NCBI RefSeq assembly: GCF_030269925.1 | Contig: NC_085119.1 | Location: 14,233,001 to 14,297,000 of the forward strand | Source of the DNA: Bombyx mori | Lineage: Eukaryota; Arthropoda; Insecta; Lepidoptera; Bombycidae | Reading direction: 5' to 3' | Length of the DNA stretch: 64,000 nt | Shown here: in pieces, positions 42,940 through 53,924 of the stretch | How the letters are laid out: every line of letters starts with the position of its first letter | How positions within the stretch are numbered: position 1 is the first letter of the stretch | Translations under genes and position numbers: made by a program | Notes under the pieces: generated by a model | Databases searched by the model: none | The model's input: only the letters and a program-made list of their open reading frames with translations | Told to the model about the DNA's origin: nothing

Positions 42940-43120
42940 TCAGTGGTAAAGTAGTTAGCGACTCTGACTGCTGGGCCAAGGGTTATGGGTCCAATTCTCA
43001 CATACGGTTTGTTTGCTCTTTGTTTTGTTGTTAATATCTGCATACGTACGAAAATCCTAGTTTGGAGCCAGGAGTCTTTGTGTGACTTGTCACCGCTTAT
43101 TATCGATTGTACCTGATCAC
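42940..43120 (+). repeat. Possible tRNA-derived SINE, old
   Basis: CAGTGGTAAAGTAGTTAGCG and TTATGGGTCCAATTCTCAC sit at the spacing of an A box and B box. The following GTTTGTTTGCTCTTTG has no match in the window. Weak call. Confidence 0.35.
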
Positions 43121-43149
43121 TAATTTGCTTTTGCGTAGAAATATTTTAA

Positions 43150-43335
43150 TGGTGGTAGGACCTCTTGTGAGTCGGCACGGGTAGGTACCACCACCCTGCC
43201 TATTTCTGCCGTGAAGCAGTAATGCGTTTCGGTCTGAAGGGTAGGGCAGCCGTTGTAACTATACTGAGACCTTAGAACTTATATCTCAAAGTGTGTGGCG
43301 CATTTACGTTGTAGATGACAATAAAAAGAATAATA
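43150..43335 (+). repeat. Bm1 SINE with tail deletion
   Basis: ATGGTGGTAGGACCTCTTGT to TTTACGTTGTAGATG, joined directly to ACAATAAAAAGAATAATAAT. The last conserved box (CTATGGGCTCCAGTAACC onward) is missing. Confidence 0.9.
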
Positions 43336-43377
43336 ATAATGTGCAAATTTCGTAAACATGCCTATACTAATCGCATT

Positions 43378-43475
43378 CAGGCAGCGGGTTAACTGTGGCT
43401 GATGTCCATGGGTAACAGTGACTACTAACCATTAGATGCGACGGATACTTGTCTGCCTATTAAGGCAATAAAAAC
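43378..43475 (+). repeat. Jockey-like LINE 3' tail, decayed
   Basis: CAGGCAGCGGGTTAACTGTG, TGATGTCCATGGGTAACAG and CTGCCTATTAAGGCAATAAA parallel the tail at 63352-63430 with many substitutions. Confidence 0.6.
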
Positions 43476-43477
43476 AC

Positions 43478-44218
43478 GTGTCAAGGTAAATATTTTTAGA
43501 TAGACCTACGCGTACTTCTGAAAATATCTGATAAACCCAAGCTATTTCCATTCAAATAACGCACTCGTCCCTAATTTTCTTCCACAATAGCGAATATCAC
43601 ATCACAGTACTGTATTTCCCCGTATCATGGAGCGGCGGAACTCACGCCACGTGTCGGATAATTGCCACTGATACTATCATAGTCCGTGTAATGTGCGTAC
43701 AAATTGGGCCTCCTCGCAATTAGTCGTGTGCGTAATGGCCGTCGAGTGGATTACTCGGAGGGCAGGTGATAATTGTGATGTTCCCTCAGCGGATGAGTTC
43801 AGAATCTCTTTCCGTAGACGCTACTATCTGATTAGGGATATATGACTATATGCATGTCGTTGAGGAACACTCTCAAATTTAATGAATTCCACAAAAGAAA
43901 ATTAAAGTTATTGTGTTTGTAAAAATGTAATTATTTCAGATATGTTTCAACAGATTTGCAGTGATTGCAACATTTTTGCAACATTACAGGAGAGCTATTT
44001 AAAGTTTAAAATTTGAAAGAAATATCATGTCAAAAAAACTTTTTCAGCTATTTAAATTTGGTAAACCTAATTAAACTTCAATTAAAAACATCGAATTGTT
44101 CATACTAATACCAAATAAAACGGGCCTCTAATTAAAAATATTAAAATCGCCTATTAGCTGAAATGTCGTTTAAACCAAATAAACTTTCACCCCTCGATAT
44201 ATATTTACAAAAAGCAAA
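43478..44218. other. No gene; GC-moderate patch
   Basis: 43620-43800 (GGAGCGGCGGAACTCACGCC, ATGGCCGTCGAGTGGATTAC) has no repeat partner or long frame. It could be host noncoding sequence. Confidence 0.4.
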
Positions 44219-44224
44219 GGATAA

Positions 44225-44625
44225 AAAATAGCATCAGAGATGATGAACGGTCACCGTCATTCTTGGGAGTTAGGCATGGCAGGAGTATGCTAAGTCGCTC
44301 AGGACTCTTCAAGCCCCGTTTGAAGAATAAAAGGAGATTATGGCAGTTACGGTCGTCTGGTGTAGTGGTAAGTGACATGGTCACTACACAAGGGGGTCGC
44401 GGGTTCGAATCCCGCCAAGGGAAGATATTTTGTATGATAAATAAAATATGATAAATGTCTTTTCCAAGGTTATGGACGTATATTAAATATATGTATGTGT
44501 ATAATAAAAATCTTACATTTATTTCCGTTATCTGGTACCTGTAACACAAGTTCTTTACGAACTTATCACGGGACCAGTTAACGTGGCGTGATTGTTAGTA
44601 AATATTTATTTTATTTATTATTTAA
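44225..44625 (+). repeat. tRNA-derived SINE, not Bm1
   Basis: An A-box-like TCTGGTGTAGTGGT (44356-44369) and a perfect B box GGTTCGAATCC (44402-44412) form a tRNA-like head. A body follows with GTATGATAAATAAAATATG, GGTACCTGTAACACAAGTTC and GGCGTGATTGTTAGTAAAT, ending in a TTTATT repeat. I know this layout from other lepidopteran genomes. The acceptor arms do not pair, so it is not a working tRNA gene. The left limit is uncertain. Confidence 0.7.
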
Positions 44626-44669
44626 TGACCCATGGCACAGTTTGAAGACAAGTTTTTGGTGAACTCGCA

Positions 44670-44905
44670 TTGAGGGTTGCGGCTATGTCGGTATTCAAAT
44701 CCTGCAGGCAGGCACTAACTTCACACTATACTTCAAATTTCCAGTGTTAGGGGGCCTTGGTGTCTGCATGGGTAGGTATGACCACCATGTGTAGGTATGT
44801 GCCATGGCAGACATGTGTTCAGGTCTGAAACGTGGGATATCGGTTATGCAATACTATGGAAATTTCGACGTTATGTCTCAATGTGTAAGGTGGTTATCGG
44901 CTTCG
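44670..44905 (+). repeat. Bm1 SINE, strongly decayed
   Basis: GGTATTCAAATCCTGCAGGC is the B-box region. GTCTGCATGGGTAGGTATGA, AATACTATGGAAATTTCG and GTCTCAATGTGTAAGGTGG follow in Bm1 order. A local duplication of GTGTAGGTATG is present. Confidence 0.6.
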
Positions 44906-45440
44906 ATAACTACGTAACTAGGGATGACTACGAGTTCGTTGACACACGTATTCAATTAATTTAAAAACAAAGATTTTAATAATCGTTGGGGGCGATCCCG
45001 TCAGTCCCTATTATCATTGTCTTGTCATCTAACCGCGTCTATTCTGTGGCTTCAAATTATTTATTTAATATTGATTGTCTTATTTTATATCTGAATTTTA
45101 TTTAACGAATGGGTTTATTATTAAAGTGTATTATTGAAGTATCTAATATGAACATAGTAACGCGAAAAATAATTTCATTAATGTTTGAAACTATTAAGCT
45201 TACGAAATAACGTACATATTATGCATTTTCATTCAAATAAATTTGATCAACAATTTCAAGCCAAAAATACCGTATCATGTTTATTAAAAACGGAGTGAAT
45301 TAAAGTTTACTAAAAGCTTTTCAGAAATTGTTTTGCTTCGTTAACTTTGATGTCCGTTATGGTTTTGATAATATCTAACAGCGAAAATTCGGTTCTTAAC
45401 TATGTAATCAACTTCTCGAAGGTTTTTTTTTACATTTTAT
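44906..45440. other. No gene seen
   Basis: A+T-rich noncoding sequence with no supported feature. Confidence 0.5.
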
Positions 45441-45446
45441 TACATT

Positions 45447-45609
45447 ACTGGTGGTAGGACCTCTTGTGAGTCCGCGCGGATACTGAGATCTTAGAACTTA
45501 TATCTCAAGGTGGGTGGCGCATTTACGTTGTAGATATCCATGGGCTCCAGCAATCACTTAACACCAGGTGGGCTGTGAGCTCGTCCACCCATCTAAGCAA
45601 TAAAAAAAA
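45447..45609 (+). repeat. Bm1 SINE with internal deletion
   Basis: CTGGTGGTAGGACCTCTTGT then GTCCGCGCGG is joined directly to ATACTGAGATCTTAG. The approximately 80 bp holding the CTGCCTATTTCTGCC to GTTGTAACT blocks are deleted. The tail is intact. Confidence 0.9.
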
Positions 45610-45611
45610 CC

Positions 45612-46515
45612 TACAAGTTAATTAAGCAGGCGCTAAATAAAAAAATAAAAAATAAAACATTTTTATTGCTATTTGATTAATGTTTTTATTTTTATTTTAG
45701 CGCTACTTAATTACTACAACTAGTCAATTGACCTTTCTTATGCACTTCCCGGAGTCCACACGCATTACGATGTGAATGCTGACGCCGAATGTAAAGGTGT
45801 CATTATAATATAGAGGTTTTTACATCCTTTAAGAAGGAGGGCATGTCTGCTTTGCGGAAAATAAAGGCAGATCGCTGGTACCTTGCCGAGAAACTAGAAA
45901 ACAGGAAAAACTTACGCGCAATCTCCTAAAAAATTTACTTATACATTATTAACTCCAGTCGCTAGCAACGAATGCCTATTAGTATCTATTATAATACTAC
46001 AAACAAAAAAAAGGATAATAATAACCGAATAATATCTTAATATTATCTACGGCTTTAATCATAAATGTTTTTACAGCTCAATTTCGAGTTTATTATTACC
46101 GACCCTAAGAATACTTAGTCATGGAAAATTAATCGACATTTCAATATGTTGAAACTAATAAATGCCAAATAGAATTGAAAAGTATTCTTAATTTAAACCC
46201 CCTTAAGCCATCGTTCATTATCAGAATCCAATAAATTATACAATAAAAACAGTTAGCAGCAGCAGTAAATCTGTATAGCGAAATGCACCAACACAATGTC
46301 CACGTAATCTCGTTAGCGACGCGCCAACCGAGACACAGATTGTGAGCGTGCCACTGAATTATTGATGTTCCACGTGAGCCCGCGCCGTAGTAATAACTTC
46401 AGAATTTCATACCTCATTCGTATACTACACCTACATCATTGTTTATTTTGACTGCACATATTTAGGCATTGGCTTTAAACAAATCTTTTCTCATTTTAAT
46501 TCGAGTTAATTGTAG
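45612..46515. other. No gene seen
   Basis: Short inverted A+T-rich words flank 45650-45715 (AAAATAAAAAATAAAACATT and its rough complement), probably low complexity. 46290-46410 is GC-moderate and non-repetitive. Confidence 0.45.
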
Positions 46516-46517
46516 CT

Positions 46518-46734
46518 TTTTTTTTGCTTAGATGGGTGGACGAGCTCATAGCCCACTAGACATCCACAACGTAAATGCTCCACCCACCTTGAGATATAAG
46601 TTGTAAGGTCTCAAGTATAGTAACAACAGCTGCCCCATTCTTCAAACCGAAACGCATTACTGATTCACGGCAGAAACAGGCAGGTTGGTGGTACCCACCC
46701 GCGTGGATTCACAAGAGGTCCTACCACCAGTAAA
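46518..46734 (-). repeat. Bm1 SINE with tail deletion
   Basis: TTTTTTTTGCTTAGATGGGT to CCTACCACCAGTAAAA. CATAGCCCA is joined directly to CTAGACATCC, removing the GGTGTTAAGTGGTTACTGG block. Confidence 0.9.
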
Positions 46735-46736
46735 AT

Positions 46737-47025
46737 GCCACCAGTATTGTCCATTAGTCAGAAAGTGGCACAAAATTTTACAACTTCAAAACTGGCGCCC
46801 ATCGATATTTAAAGGTACAATGCCCTGCGATAAATATTGTCCATCGACATTTGGAAAGACACAGTCTGCTCATTTCGTAGCACTTATACAACAGCGCGGT
46901 AGTGTGTGGTCTTAATACGTAGATATCGTACTGTTAATGTTTCGTACCACAGAGACAGCGCACTACGAAGCTGAAATTAGCCAATTATCTCTATTAATCA
47001 ATTTGCGAAATGGGATTTTTAAAAT
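46737..47025. other. No gene seen
   Basis: The 76-codon plus frame across 46685-46915 starts within Bm1 and is incidental. Confidence 0.5.
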
Positions 47026-47036
47026 ATAAAACTAAT

Positions 47037-47279
47037 CTCTCTCTCTCTTCGATCGGTTCCTCACTGCTGAGGATCGTGACTCCGTCCGATTTCGTCAACC
47101 AACTGTCTCCATCGATCCCGCCCTGCAGCCCGGTGGAGTGCGTCGCTGATAGGTATCCCCAGTTCCTCCGCTATTTGGTCCGACCATCGTTTGGGACCTC
47201 TACCCCTAGGCCTTTTCCCCTCTATTTTACCGGTCACCACAAGGCGTTCCAAATTGCTGGTATCCCTACGTGCAACATG
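47037..47279 (-). mobile_element. RTE-like LINE 3' end with target duplication
   Basis: The 11-bp duplication ATAAAACTAAT flanks it (47026-47036 and 47280-47290). On the minus strand the order is coding end, short 3' UTR, and a (GA)n tail (CTCTCTCTCTC at 47037). Confidence 0.82.
47061..47279 (-). pseudogene. RTE-like ORF C-terminus
   Basis: The minus frame reads HVARRDTSNLERLVVTGK, RGRGPKRWSDQIAEELG, ALHRAAGRDRWRQLVDEIG and ends SHDPQQ before the stop at 47061. This is the tail of an RTE-type reverse transcriptase polyprotein, the region after the polymerase that contains the RGR.PKRWSDQI block. The apurinic-type endonuclease and the polymerase are lost by 5' truncation. There are no breaks within the 70 or so codons kept, making this the best-preserved copy of the family here. 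Confidence 0.75.
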
Positions 47280-47290
47280 ATAAAACTAAT

Positions 47291-49638
47291 ATTCATACGA
47301 AAACTGTTTCCATTTGACCTAATTCATATTTCCGAGCTGGTCCCGCACTCTGAAACACGCCCGCGAGAAATAAAAGATTCACAACTAGTTTTACGTGTGC
47401 TAATTCAGTATTCTATCAGTAATACGTTTTAGATCCCCGTATCCCGGTATAAATCAGTTGAATCGAACGAGATCGCGGCCGTTTCATTGAATTATTGATG
47501 TCAATTTGTTGGATCGGCTCTATTGTGAAGTGCCACATGCTATTCGTTCATTCAAACGGTTAACTAACCGGTAAGATAGATGTGGTACTGTAAATAGAAG
47601 TAGACAATTCTTATCAACTAATTCAAGGTCATTGAACTTAAAATGAAATATTTTTTTGACTGGAATAACGAAAGAAAGAAAAATATTTATCAGGATTAGA
47701 ATAGACAGAAGATAATAGATAGACAACCGAACACAGATAACAAGAAAATTTGGTTGTGTTTAAATGTTAATTCAATTATTACTTTTATCTAATATTTATA
47801 ATATTTTTGGCATCAATTCTAACGCATGACGTCATATGTGTGCTTCGTTTGATTTGACAAAAACAGTATGGATCATCATTATCTTGTTTCTATGTTTAGT
47901 TTAGAAGGTTTTAGGTTGTTTTCGGCCTGAATGACGTCACACGTCATCAGATAACGAAGAATTTGAAATAAACTGGAATAGCCAAATGAGTTTCCTGACT
48001 GAGAAAGATAGTACCGTTTGAAATTTTTTAGTACATATATCTGTAGTTGGTTTGAACGTCTTCAGCCACAATTAAATAAAAAACAATAGCTGATCTACGA
48101 TATACATAAACGAACCTTTTCATGAATGGCGCTCCATTATTTTCTGTTAACAGAATAGACGAAAACATTTACTGTATTTTGATCTCGACACTGAAACTGC
48201 TCAAAGCCAAGAGTGGTTTCGGATTCAATAAAAAAAGAAAACCAAACTGGAATGATCCTGCATCCAAAGGGAACACAGCTAGATGCAATAACAATCACGT
48301 GGATAGATAGATTGGACAAACGGACCGTAGTTTCGTGCTGTCATGCAAAGGTATTGGCCTTTGGGAGCACAGGAACTGATTGAATCTACCGAGCTCGTAT
48401 CACCGCTGAAATTCAAATGGACTGTGCATGTTTTTTTAAACTAAGCCCGTCGGTGTTTGTTTGAATGTTAACGATTTTTGTACTGGTGTATTTTTGTTTC
48501 CTCTTTTTTTTTTCTTGTTTATATTAAATCCTCTTGTTTCGAGGTACCTATATTTTTGATCTTGAGTAGAATTTTGTTGATGAGTAGAAAATTGAATGCA
48601 TAGTCCATTTCAGGAAAACGTTTGGCACCAGTAAGCTAGACCAATCTACTATAGGAATAAAAATACCTTGTGTCCAGAATGGCCTTTACGAAGTATTATT
48701 ATTTTATTATTATGTATGAATTTTATGATTCGAGGAAGTTTTGTTCGAGTCTACTAGATTTAATGTAAATAATCAAATTATCCATAAACTATCTAATCCA
48801 TATTAGTATATAGCCAAAAAAAGATAAGCAAATTAAGTATCATTTCTCTTTGGTTTGTCAACCGCCAAGTTTAAGAATTATGAAACAGTTCTTTAAATTT
48901 TTTTAATGAGAAAATGAATCTTCATATTGAAATATTAGTGATTATCATTAAATTTAAGATCATTGGGCGAACACTAAAAATAAACAGGCAATTAATTTTG
49001 TCTATTTAATTTTCACGTCTTAAAAACTAAACCATTTTTGACCTACCCTTAACTTAGTATGGAAAAAGTTTGAATCTTGTCAAATTATTCTCATCCTATT
49101 GTCGAGGATTGATCTTCGTTCATACGACATAAAGCGTAGTCCACGCGGATTTGAAAGCCGGTCACAATATAATTTGTATTTGTTTGTGTTCTGTGATAAA
49201 TTAGACAAAAAACAATCCTTATTAAAAAACATTTAAAATAAAAGTGAAACTGAAACAGCTCCTACTTTTAAAATCCTTTGATGTTAACCGAAAAACGTAG
49301 AGTACAACCCCTTTGTCGGGATATCGGCTTTCATGGCACTAAAAGTGTCGCCGGAGGCTTTTGCTGCCAACGTGTCGGCATCTGCTTAGCTTTGGGACAC
49401 ACGGTCTAAAGCAATCGTTAAAGTTAATTATTATTTTATTCAATTTAAAAAATGTTTATTATTTCCATTTTACGTTTGAAGCCATGCATTAGAAATACGA
49501 TAGACAGGTATGTGTTGTGCTGGCGTAAATATATATGTAGTTATAATTGGCTTAGTTTTGCGAGCGGTGCATCTGATAATAAGCCGTTATGTCAGCTCAT
49601 ATATATTACAAGGTTAATTCAGCGGTCCACAAGGAGTC
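47291..49638. other. No gene; longest repeat-poor stretch
   Basis: About 2.3 kb without a recognised repeat. TGACGTCA occurs at 47827-47834 and 47932-47939. Frames at 48122-48310 (plus) and 48137-48319 (minus) overlap and show no domain. This is the best candidate for undisturbed host sequence. Confidence 0.45.
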
Positions 49639-49639
49639 G

Positions 49640-49888
49640 AATTTTTTTTATCGATTAGACGGGTGCACGAGTTTACAGCCCACCTAGTGTTAAGTGGTTA
49701 CTGGAGCCTATAGACATCTACAACGTAAATGCATCACCCACCTTGAGATATCAGTTCTAAGATCTCAGTATAGTTACTACGGCTGCCCCACTCTTCAAGC
49801 CGAAACGCATTACTGCTTCACGGCTGAAAATAGGCGGGGTGGTGGTACCTACCCGTGCGGACTCACAAGACGTCTTACCACCAGTGAA
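49640..49888 (-). repeat. Bm1 SINE
   Basis: TTTTTTTTATCGATTAGACG to CTTACCACCAGTG, headless. AAAATAGGCGGGGTGG and GACGTCTTACC carry private changes. Confidence 0.9.
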
Positions 49889-49889
49889 A

Positions 49890-50510
49890 GTAGAAATTGG
49901 TGCAAGATAATGTCATCTACGCGTGTGCTCAAAATAATTTGGGCACCGAATTTATCTGCTGGTAAACAAAAGTTATTACACCCTAAAAATGATGTACAAG
50001 AATACTAATCAAAATTTCCAACTCAGACAATCCAGTTTTAGTGGTAAACAGTAAAAAAAAAACGGCACCCATAAAATACAACTAGCCATAAACCTTTTCT
50101 CTACGGCTTTATGATTACAAAATGAAACATACAGGATGTTCGAAATACAAAAATCTTTTATTGTAAATATATTATGAAATTCAAATTCTACAGAAGACTT
50201 TTAAATGGATATTTATTCATGAATATATATGAAAATATCGTCGTTGTGAAACCAACATCTGCTATGTGCACTTTTTGAGATTTTTACTTTTTGACCTTTT
50301 CGTATAGTTCACAGCCCTATCTACCGTATAAAAAAAACTGTTATGTGACTATAGCTTTAATATTTACCTGTAGCTTTTATTTGATATAGTTCTTAAAAAT
50401 TCAGCTTCATATAAAATTTTAACGAAAATGTTTTTACTCGTTAATTCAAAATAGATTTTTTGCACATAGCAGATTTTCATTTGACAGCGACAATATGACA
50501 ATTACGACAA
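49890..50510. other. No gene seen
   Basis: A+T-rich, with no frame or repeat beyond the flanking Bm1. Confidence 0.5.
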
Positions 50511-50549
50511 GCAGTATTTTTTTTTATTTAAAATAAATTTCGATTTTAT

Positions 50550-50645
50550 TATTATTTTCGTAGGCAGATGAGCATACGACCCTGGTGGTGAGCAGTTACC
50601 GTCGCGCATAGCTGCTAGCAATGCCAGGGTCTAACTATCACCTAC
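50550..50645 (-). repeat. Jockey-like LINE 3' tail, decayed
   Basis: TTTTCGTAGGCAGATGAGCA, TGGTGAGCAGTTACCGTCGC and CAATGCCAGGGTC match the minus tail at 33860-33950 with small deletions. Confidence 0.65.
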
Positions 50646-50674
50646 ATTTCAATGGCCTCTGTAATTGGTTTAAG

Positions 50675-50918
50675 GACGGACGTCTCTTAAAGATTCTTCG
50701 TGCACATCGCTCGTAATAAGGACGCTATTGAGCGGTTGGTGGTGCAAGGGAAAGTCGAGGGCAAAAGATCTCGCGGACGATCTCCAACACGATAGACCGA
50801 TATCATAAAATCTGTGACTCACTCCAACATAAATTATTGCTCTCACTCTGCGAAACACCGTGACACATGGCATCGCATCGCAGCATCGCAGGATTCGATT
50901 GATGCATGACCACGATCA
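50675..50918 (+). pseudogene. RTE-like LINE C-terminal fragment
   Basis: The plus strand reads VHIARNKDAIERLVVQGKVE and SRGRSPTR, then a TAG replaces the tryptophan codon of the RWSDQI block. The frame resumes with decayed text (HSAKHRDTWHRIAA). It is followed at once by the next Bm1. It was 5'-truncated before the conserved GHIAR block. Confidence 0.68.
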
Positions 50919-50922
50919 CTCT

Positions 50923-51411
50923 ACTGGTGGTAGGACCTCTTGTGAGACCGCACGGTTAGGCACCACCACCCCGCCTATTTCCGCCGTAAAGCAGTAATGC
51001 GTTTCGGCTTGAAAGGTGGGGCAGCCGTTGTAACTGTACTTTTTTTTATTGCTTGCTTGCTTTTTATTGCGAGCTCGCAGCCCACCTGGTGTTAAGTTGT
51101 TACTGGAGCCCATGGATATCTACAAAGTAAATGCGCCACCCACCTTGAGATATCAGTTCTCAGATCTCAGTATAGTTACTACGGCTGCCCAACCCTTCAA
51201 ACCGAAACGCATTACTGCTTCACGGCAGAAGTAGGCAAGGCGGTGGTACCTACCCGCACAGACTCACAAGAGGTCCTACCACCAGAGCCCTTAAAACTTA
51301 TACCTCAAGGTAGGTGGCACATTTACGTTGTAGATGTCTATGGGCTCCAGTAACCACTTAACATCAGGTAGGCCGTGAGCTCGTCCACCTATCTAAGCAA
51401 TAAAAAAAAAA
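50923..51411 (+). repeat. Bm1 SINE split by an inverted Bm1
   Basis: The left half ends GCCGTTGTAACTGTACT at 51040. The right half resumes AGCCCTTAAAACTTATACC at 51286 and runs to AGCAATAAAAAAAAAA. These are adjacent positions in an intact Bm1 (GTAACTATACTGAGACC). Confidence 0.93.
51041..51285 (-). repeat. Bm1 SINE nested in Bm1, opposite strand
   Basis: TTTTTTATTGCTTGCTTGC, then TTTTTATTGCGAGCTCGCAG to CCTACCACCAG. It has the short tail variant (GAGCTCGCAATAAAAA) and sits head-on against the host copy. The extra TTTATTGCTTGCTTGC at its tail edge suggests slippage or a second tail. Confidence 0.92.
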
Positions 51412-51412
51412 C

Positions 51413-52858
51413 TGTCAAAAGTGTACGATTAGGACGAAGAAGTAATCGGTTTCATTTTAGATAAGACACCGATGGGAAATTCGTTCTTTATGTCCCTGAG
51501 TGGCGGGACTCCCAAAGGCAGCGTACAGTCATGATTGCACCTACGTTTTAATTACTGATCGTAATCTGCTTTTAGCTGTAGCATGTCGCGCCCAACTCTG
51601 TGCCCTTGTTCAGGCACCATCAAAGCTTTGAGCCCCGGCCTGAAAGAGTCGCGGTTCTGATGTTACACGGCAATTAGTAATAGGAGAAATCGTGGGATGT
51701 TTATTTTTAAATCTCACTGTGTTCCCGGTTCGTGCGTGCAAATTAAATGTATTTCTATATTGAATTACCCAAGAGAATCGTAGATTGATTAAACGCGATA
51801 ATGCAATAAATGATATTGGATATTTTTTGTATTTTTCGATTATTTTTTTTAAAAAGTCGAGATCGCATTTTAATCAGTACCTTTTGGAGACATGCACACA
51901 AATAGATACTTCTAGCATTTTATTAAGACAAATAAATAAACCAGAGAAAAAAACTACAGTGGAATTATTTTTAGTCAAAGTATATAGAACACCAAGGAAA
52001 TGTACACATTTTCTTAAAAATGCTTAAAACCTTCTATGAAAAGCTGAGAGCAACTGTATAGTGTTTCATTTTACTGTTGTTTTTCCAAATATTCGCGGCC
52101 ATTGGTTACTTGGTCTTTTAGCCGATCTTAATCGTGTTTATAGTCTTTAACTATAATTTCGTTAATATGGGAGGAATTTATAAAGATTAGGTATAATGAA
52201 TTTATTATAATTGAGTTATGCTCATCCATCATTTGTCCACATTGGTACACTATGATGGATATAAATTGGTTAAAAATATCATATTGTTTAACAGATTACT
52301 AAATTAATAAAATACAATTGAGGCCATATCACACTACAAATTCCCGCTAAATAGTCGGAGAGTTCGCACTTGAATTGAAAAATACAAAGTAATTGATATT
52401 ATTGATTAAAAATAAACGAATACAATAATTGGTATTTGCAATTCATTTTAAACAGCTTAACAAACATATTATATCATATTTAATTATTATATTTATGTTA
52501 TGATATTAAGAAAATTATGTAGGATAAGTCGATCATTCATACAATATAATAATATATTATATAGATTTTGTCTCCTATGTAATTTTGTTTGTTTGTGCAA
52601 TATAAAGTAAAGCATGCGCTGACAAACTTTCACCTTTTATAAAATAACGAAGGTCTGGGGTTTACGGGCTCTTAGACCATACGATGTGAAAGGATATGCA
52701 ATTATTGATTGACGTATTCCCCTCATTGTATAGATCTACGGATTGTCCGCGATATTTTCTTTCAACCCAGGTTATGCGGATGGAACTAATCTAGTCTTCA
52801 AGATATTCTCTTGTTATATTGAAATATTGTTGTGTTATAATTTGTAAATTATAATATT
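51413..52858. other. No gene seen
   Basis: A+T-rich from 51700. The 80-codon plus frame (51785-52027) is lysine-rich but has no known domain. Confidence 0.5.
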
Positions 52859-52859
52859 A

Positions 52860-53435
52860 CTAGCTTTTACCCGCGACTCTGTCGGCGCGGAATAGTTACT
52901 TTGACATAATGCTAAATTTTACCCCCCACTTCATTTACGTAGAAAGTGAAAATATTTTGAAACATTCTTTCTTGGTGCTCCACTTGTATCGGTCTTACCG
53001 TGATGTTATATAGCCTATGGCCTTCCTCAATAAATGGGCTATCTAACACTGAAATAATTGTTTAAATCGGACCAGTAGTTCCTGAGATTAGCGCGTTCAA
53101 ACAAACAAATTCTTCAGCTTTATAATCTATCTATCTATATATATAAAAATGAATTGCTGTTCGTTAGTCTCGCTAAAACTCGAGAAGGGCTGGACCGATT
53201 TAACTAATTTTGCTCTTGAATTACTTGTGGAAGTCCAGAGAAGGCTTAAAAGGTAAATAAATATGAAAATGTTCGGAATTAAATAAAAATAATAATTTTG
53301 TTTTCCCTTTGATGTGTCCTCCGTCGGACGGATTACTTTTGTTTGTTTTAAGTTTATTTTATACAAAAGTTTAAGTATTTTATTTATCGATTGAGGCACT
53401 ACGAAGTCTGCCGGGTCAGCTAGCATTAGTATAGA
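52860..53435 (-). mobile_element. Helitron-like element, family Hel-B, copy 2, split
   Basis: On the minus strand it ends AAAAGCTAG|T at 52860 and contains CGCGCTAATCTCAGGAAC, CAGTGTTAGATAGCCCATTT and CTTTATTGAGG-type text. The 5' piece ATTAGTATAGA is at 53425-53435, beyond an inserted Hel-C element. The unbroken junction would read TATAATATTAGTATAG. Confidence 0.68.
53134..53423 (+). mobile_element. Helitron-like element, family Hel-C
   Basis: It begins A|TCTATATATATAAAAATG, directly after an (ATCT)n run, and ends GCCGGGTCAGCTAG (CTAG at 53420-53423). The interior has CTAAAACTCGAGAAGGGCTG and GATGTGTCCTCCGTCGGACG. The 290-bp length is typical of non-autonomous forms. The base after CTAG is C rather than T. 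Confidence 0.68.
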
Positions 53436-53439
53436 AATG

Positions 53440-53920
53440 GTTTACAGCGCCCCTATATACCATATTGTATTTCTGAGAACAAACCCTGGGAAGCTTTAAT
53501 AGTTTTCATGTCTACGAAATCTCCGGCCTGTCCTGGCGTCACAATTCATACTGTCACGTGCACAGCGCGCACGCAAACAAACCGGCCGAGCAAACAAAAC
53601 AAAACACAGCACAGCGTGTCATACGTGATATACTGTTTGGATTCAAACACATTCGAATCCGTTCGACCGTGATGTTTGGTAGCGACAAATTTTAAAACTC
53701 AATTTCACGGTACTAAAGCGGCTTTAGAGTTTAGTTTGGCGCGATGTGGGCGGTGCGTGGTGTTTACGCGTAGTTGAGTAGGTTTTAAGGCTGGGCCGTG
53801 GGCCGAAAACTTTGAGCGATTTTGTTGCAGGATTTTGAGTTATGACAATTCTTCAAATGTATGCGTGCCATATCGGCATCATATAAGGCCACAAGTGCAC
53901 CAATAATGATTATTATTATT
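53440..53920. other. No gene; CpG-bearing stretch
   Basis: 53525-53800 is unusually CpG- and GC-rich for the window (CTGTCACGTGCACAGCGCGC, TTGGCGCGATGTGGGCGGTG) and non-repetitive. There is no open frame. A promoter or 5' UTR would be one explanation; an old mobile-element piece is another. Confidence 0.35.
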
Positions 53921-53924
53921 TTTC

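Noticed and set aside
44353..44428. A functional tRNA gene
   Set aside because: The B box is perfect, but the 5' and 3' acceptor arms do not pair, and SINE body sequence follows.
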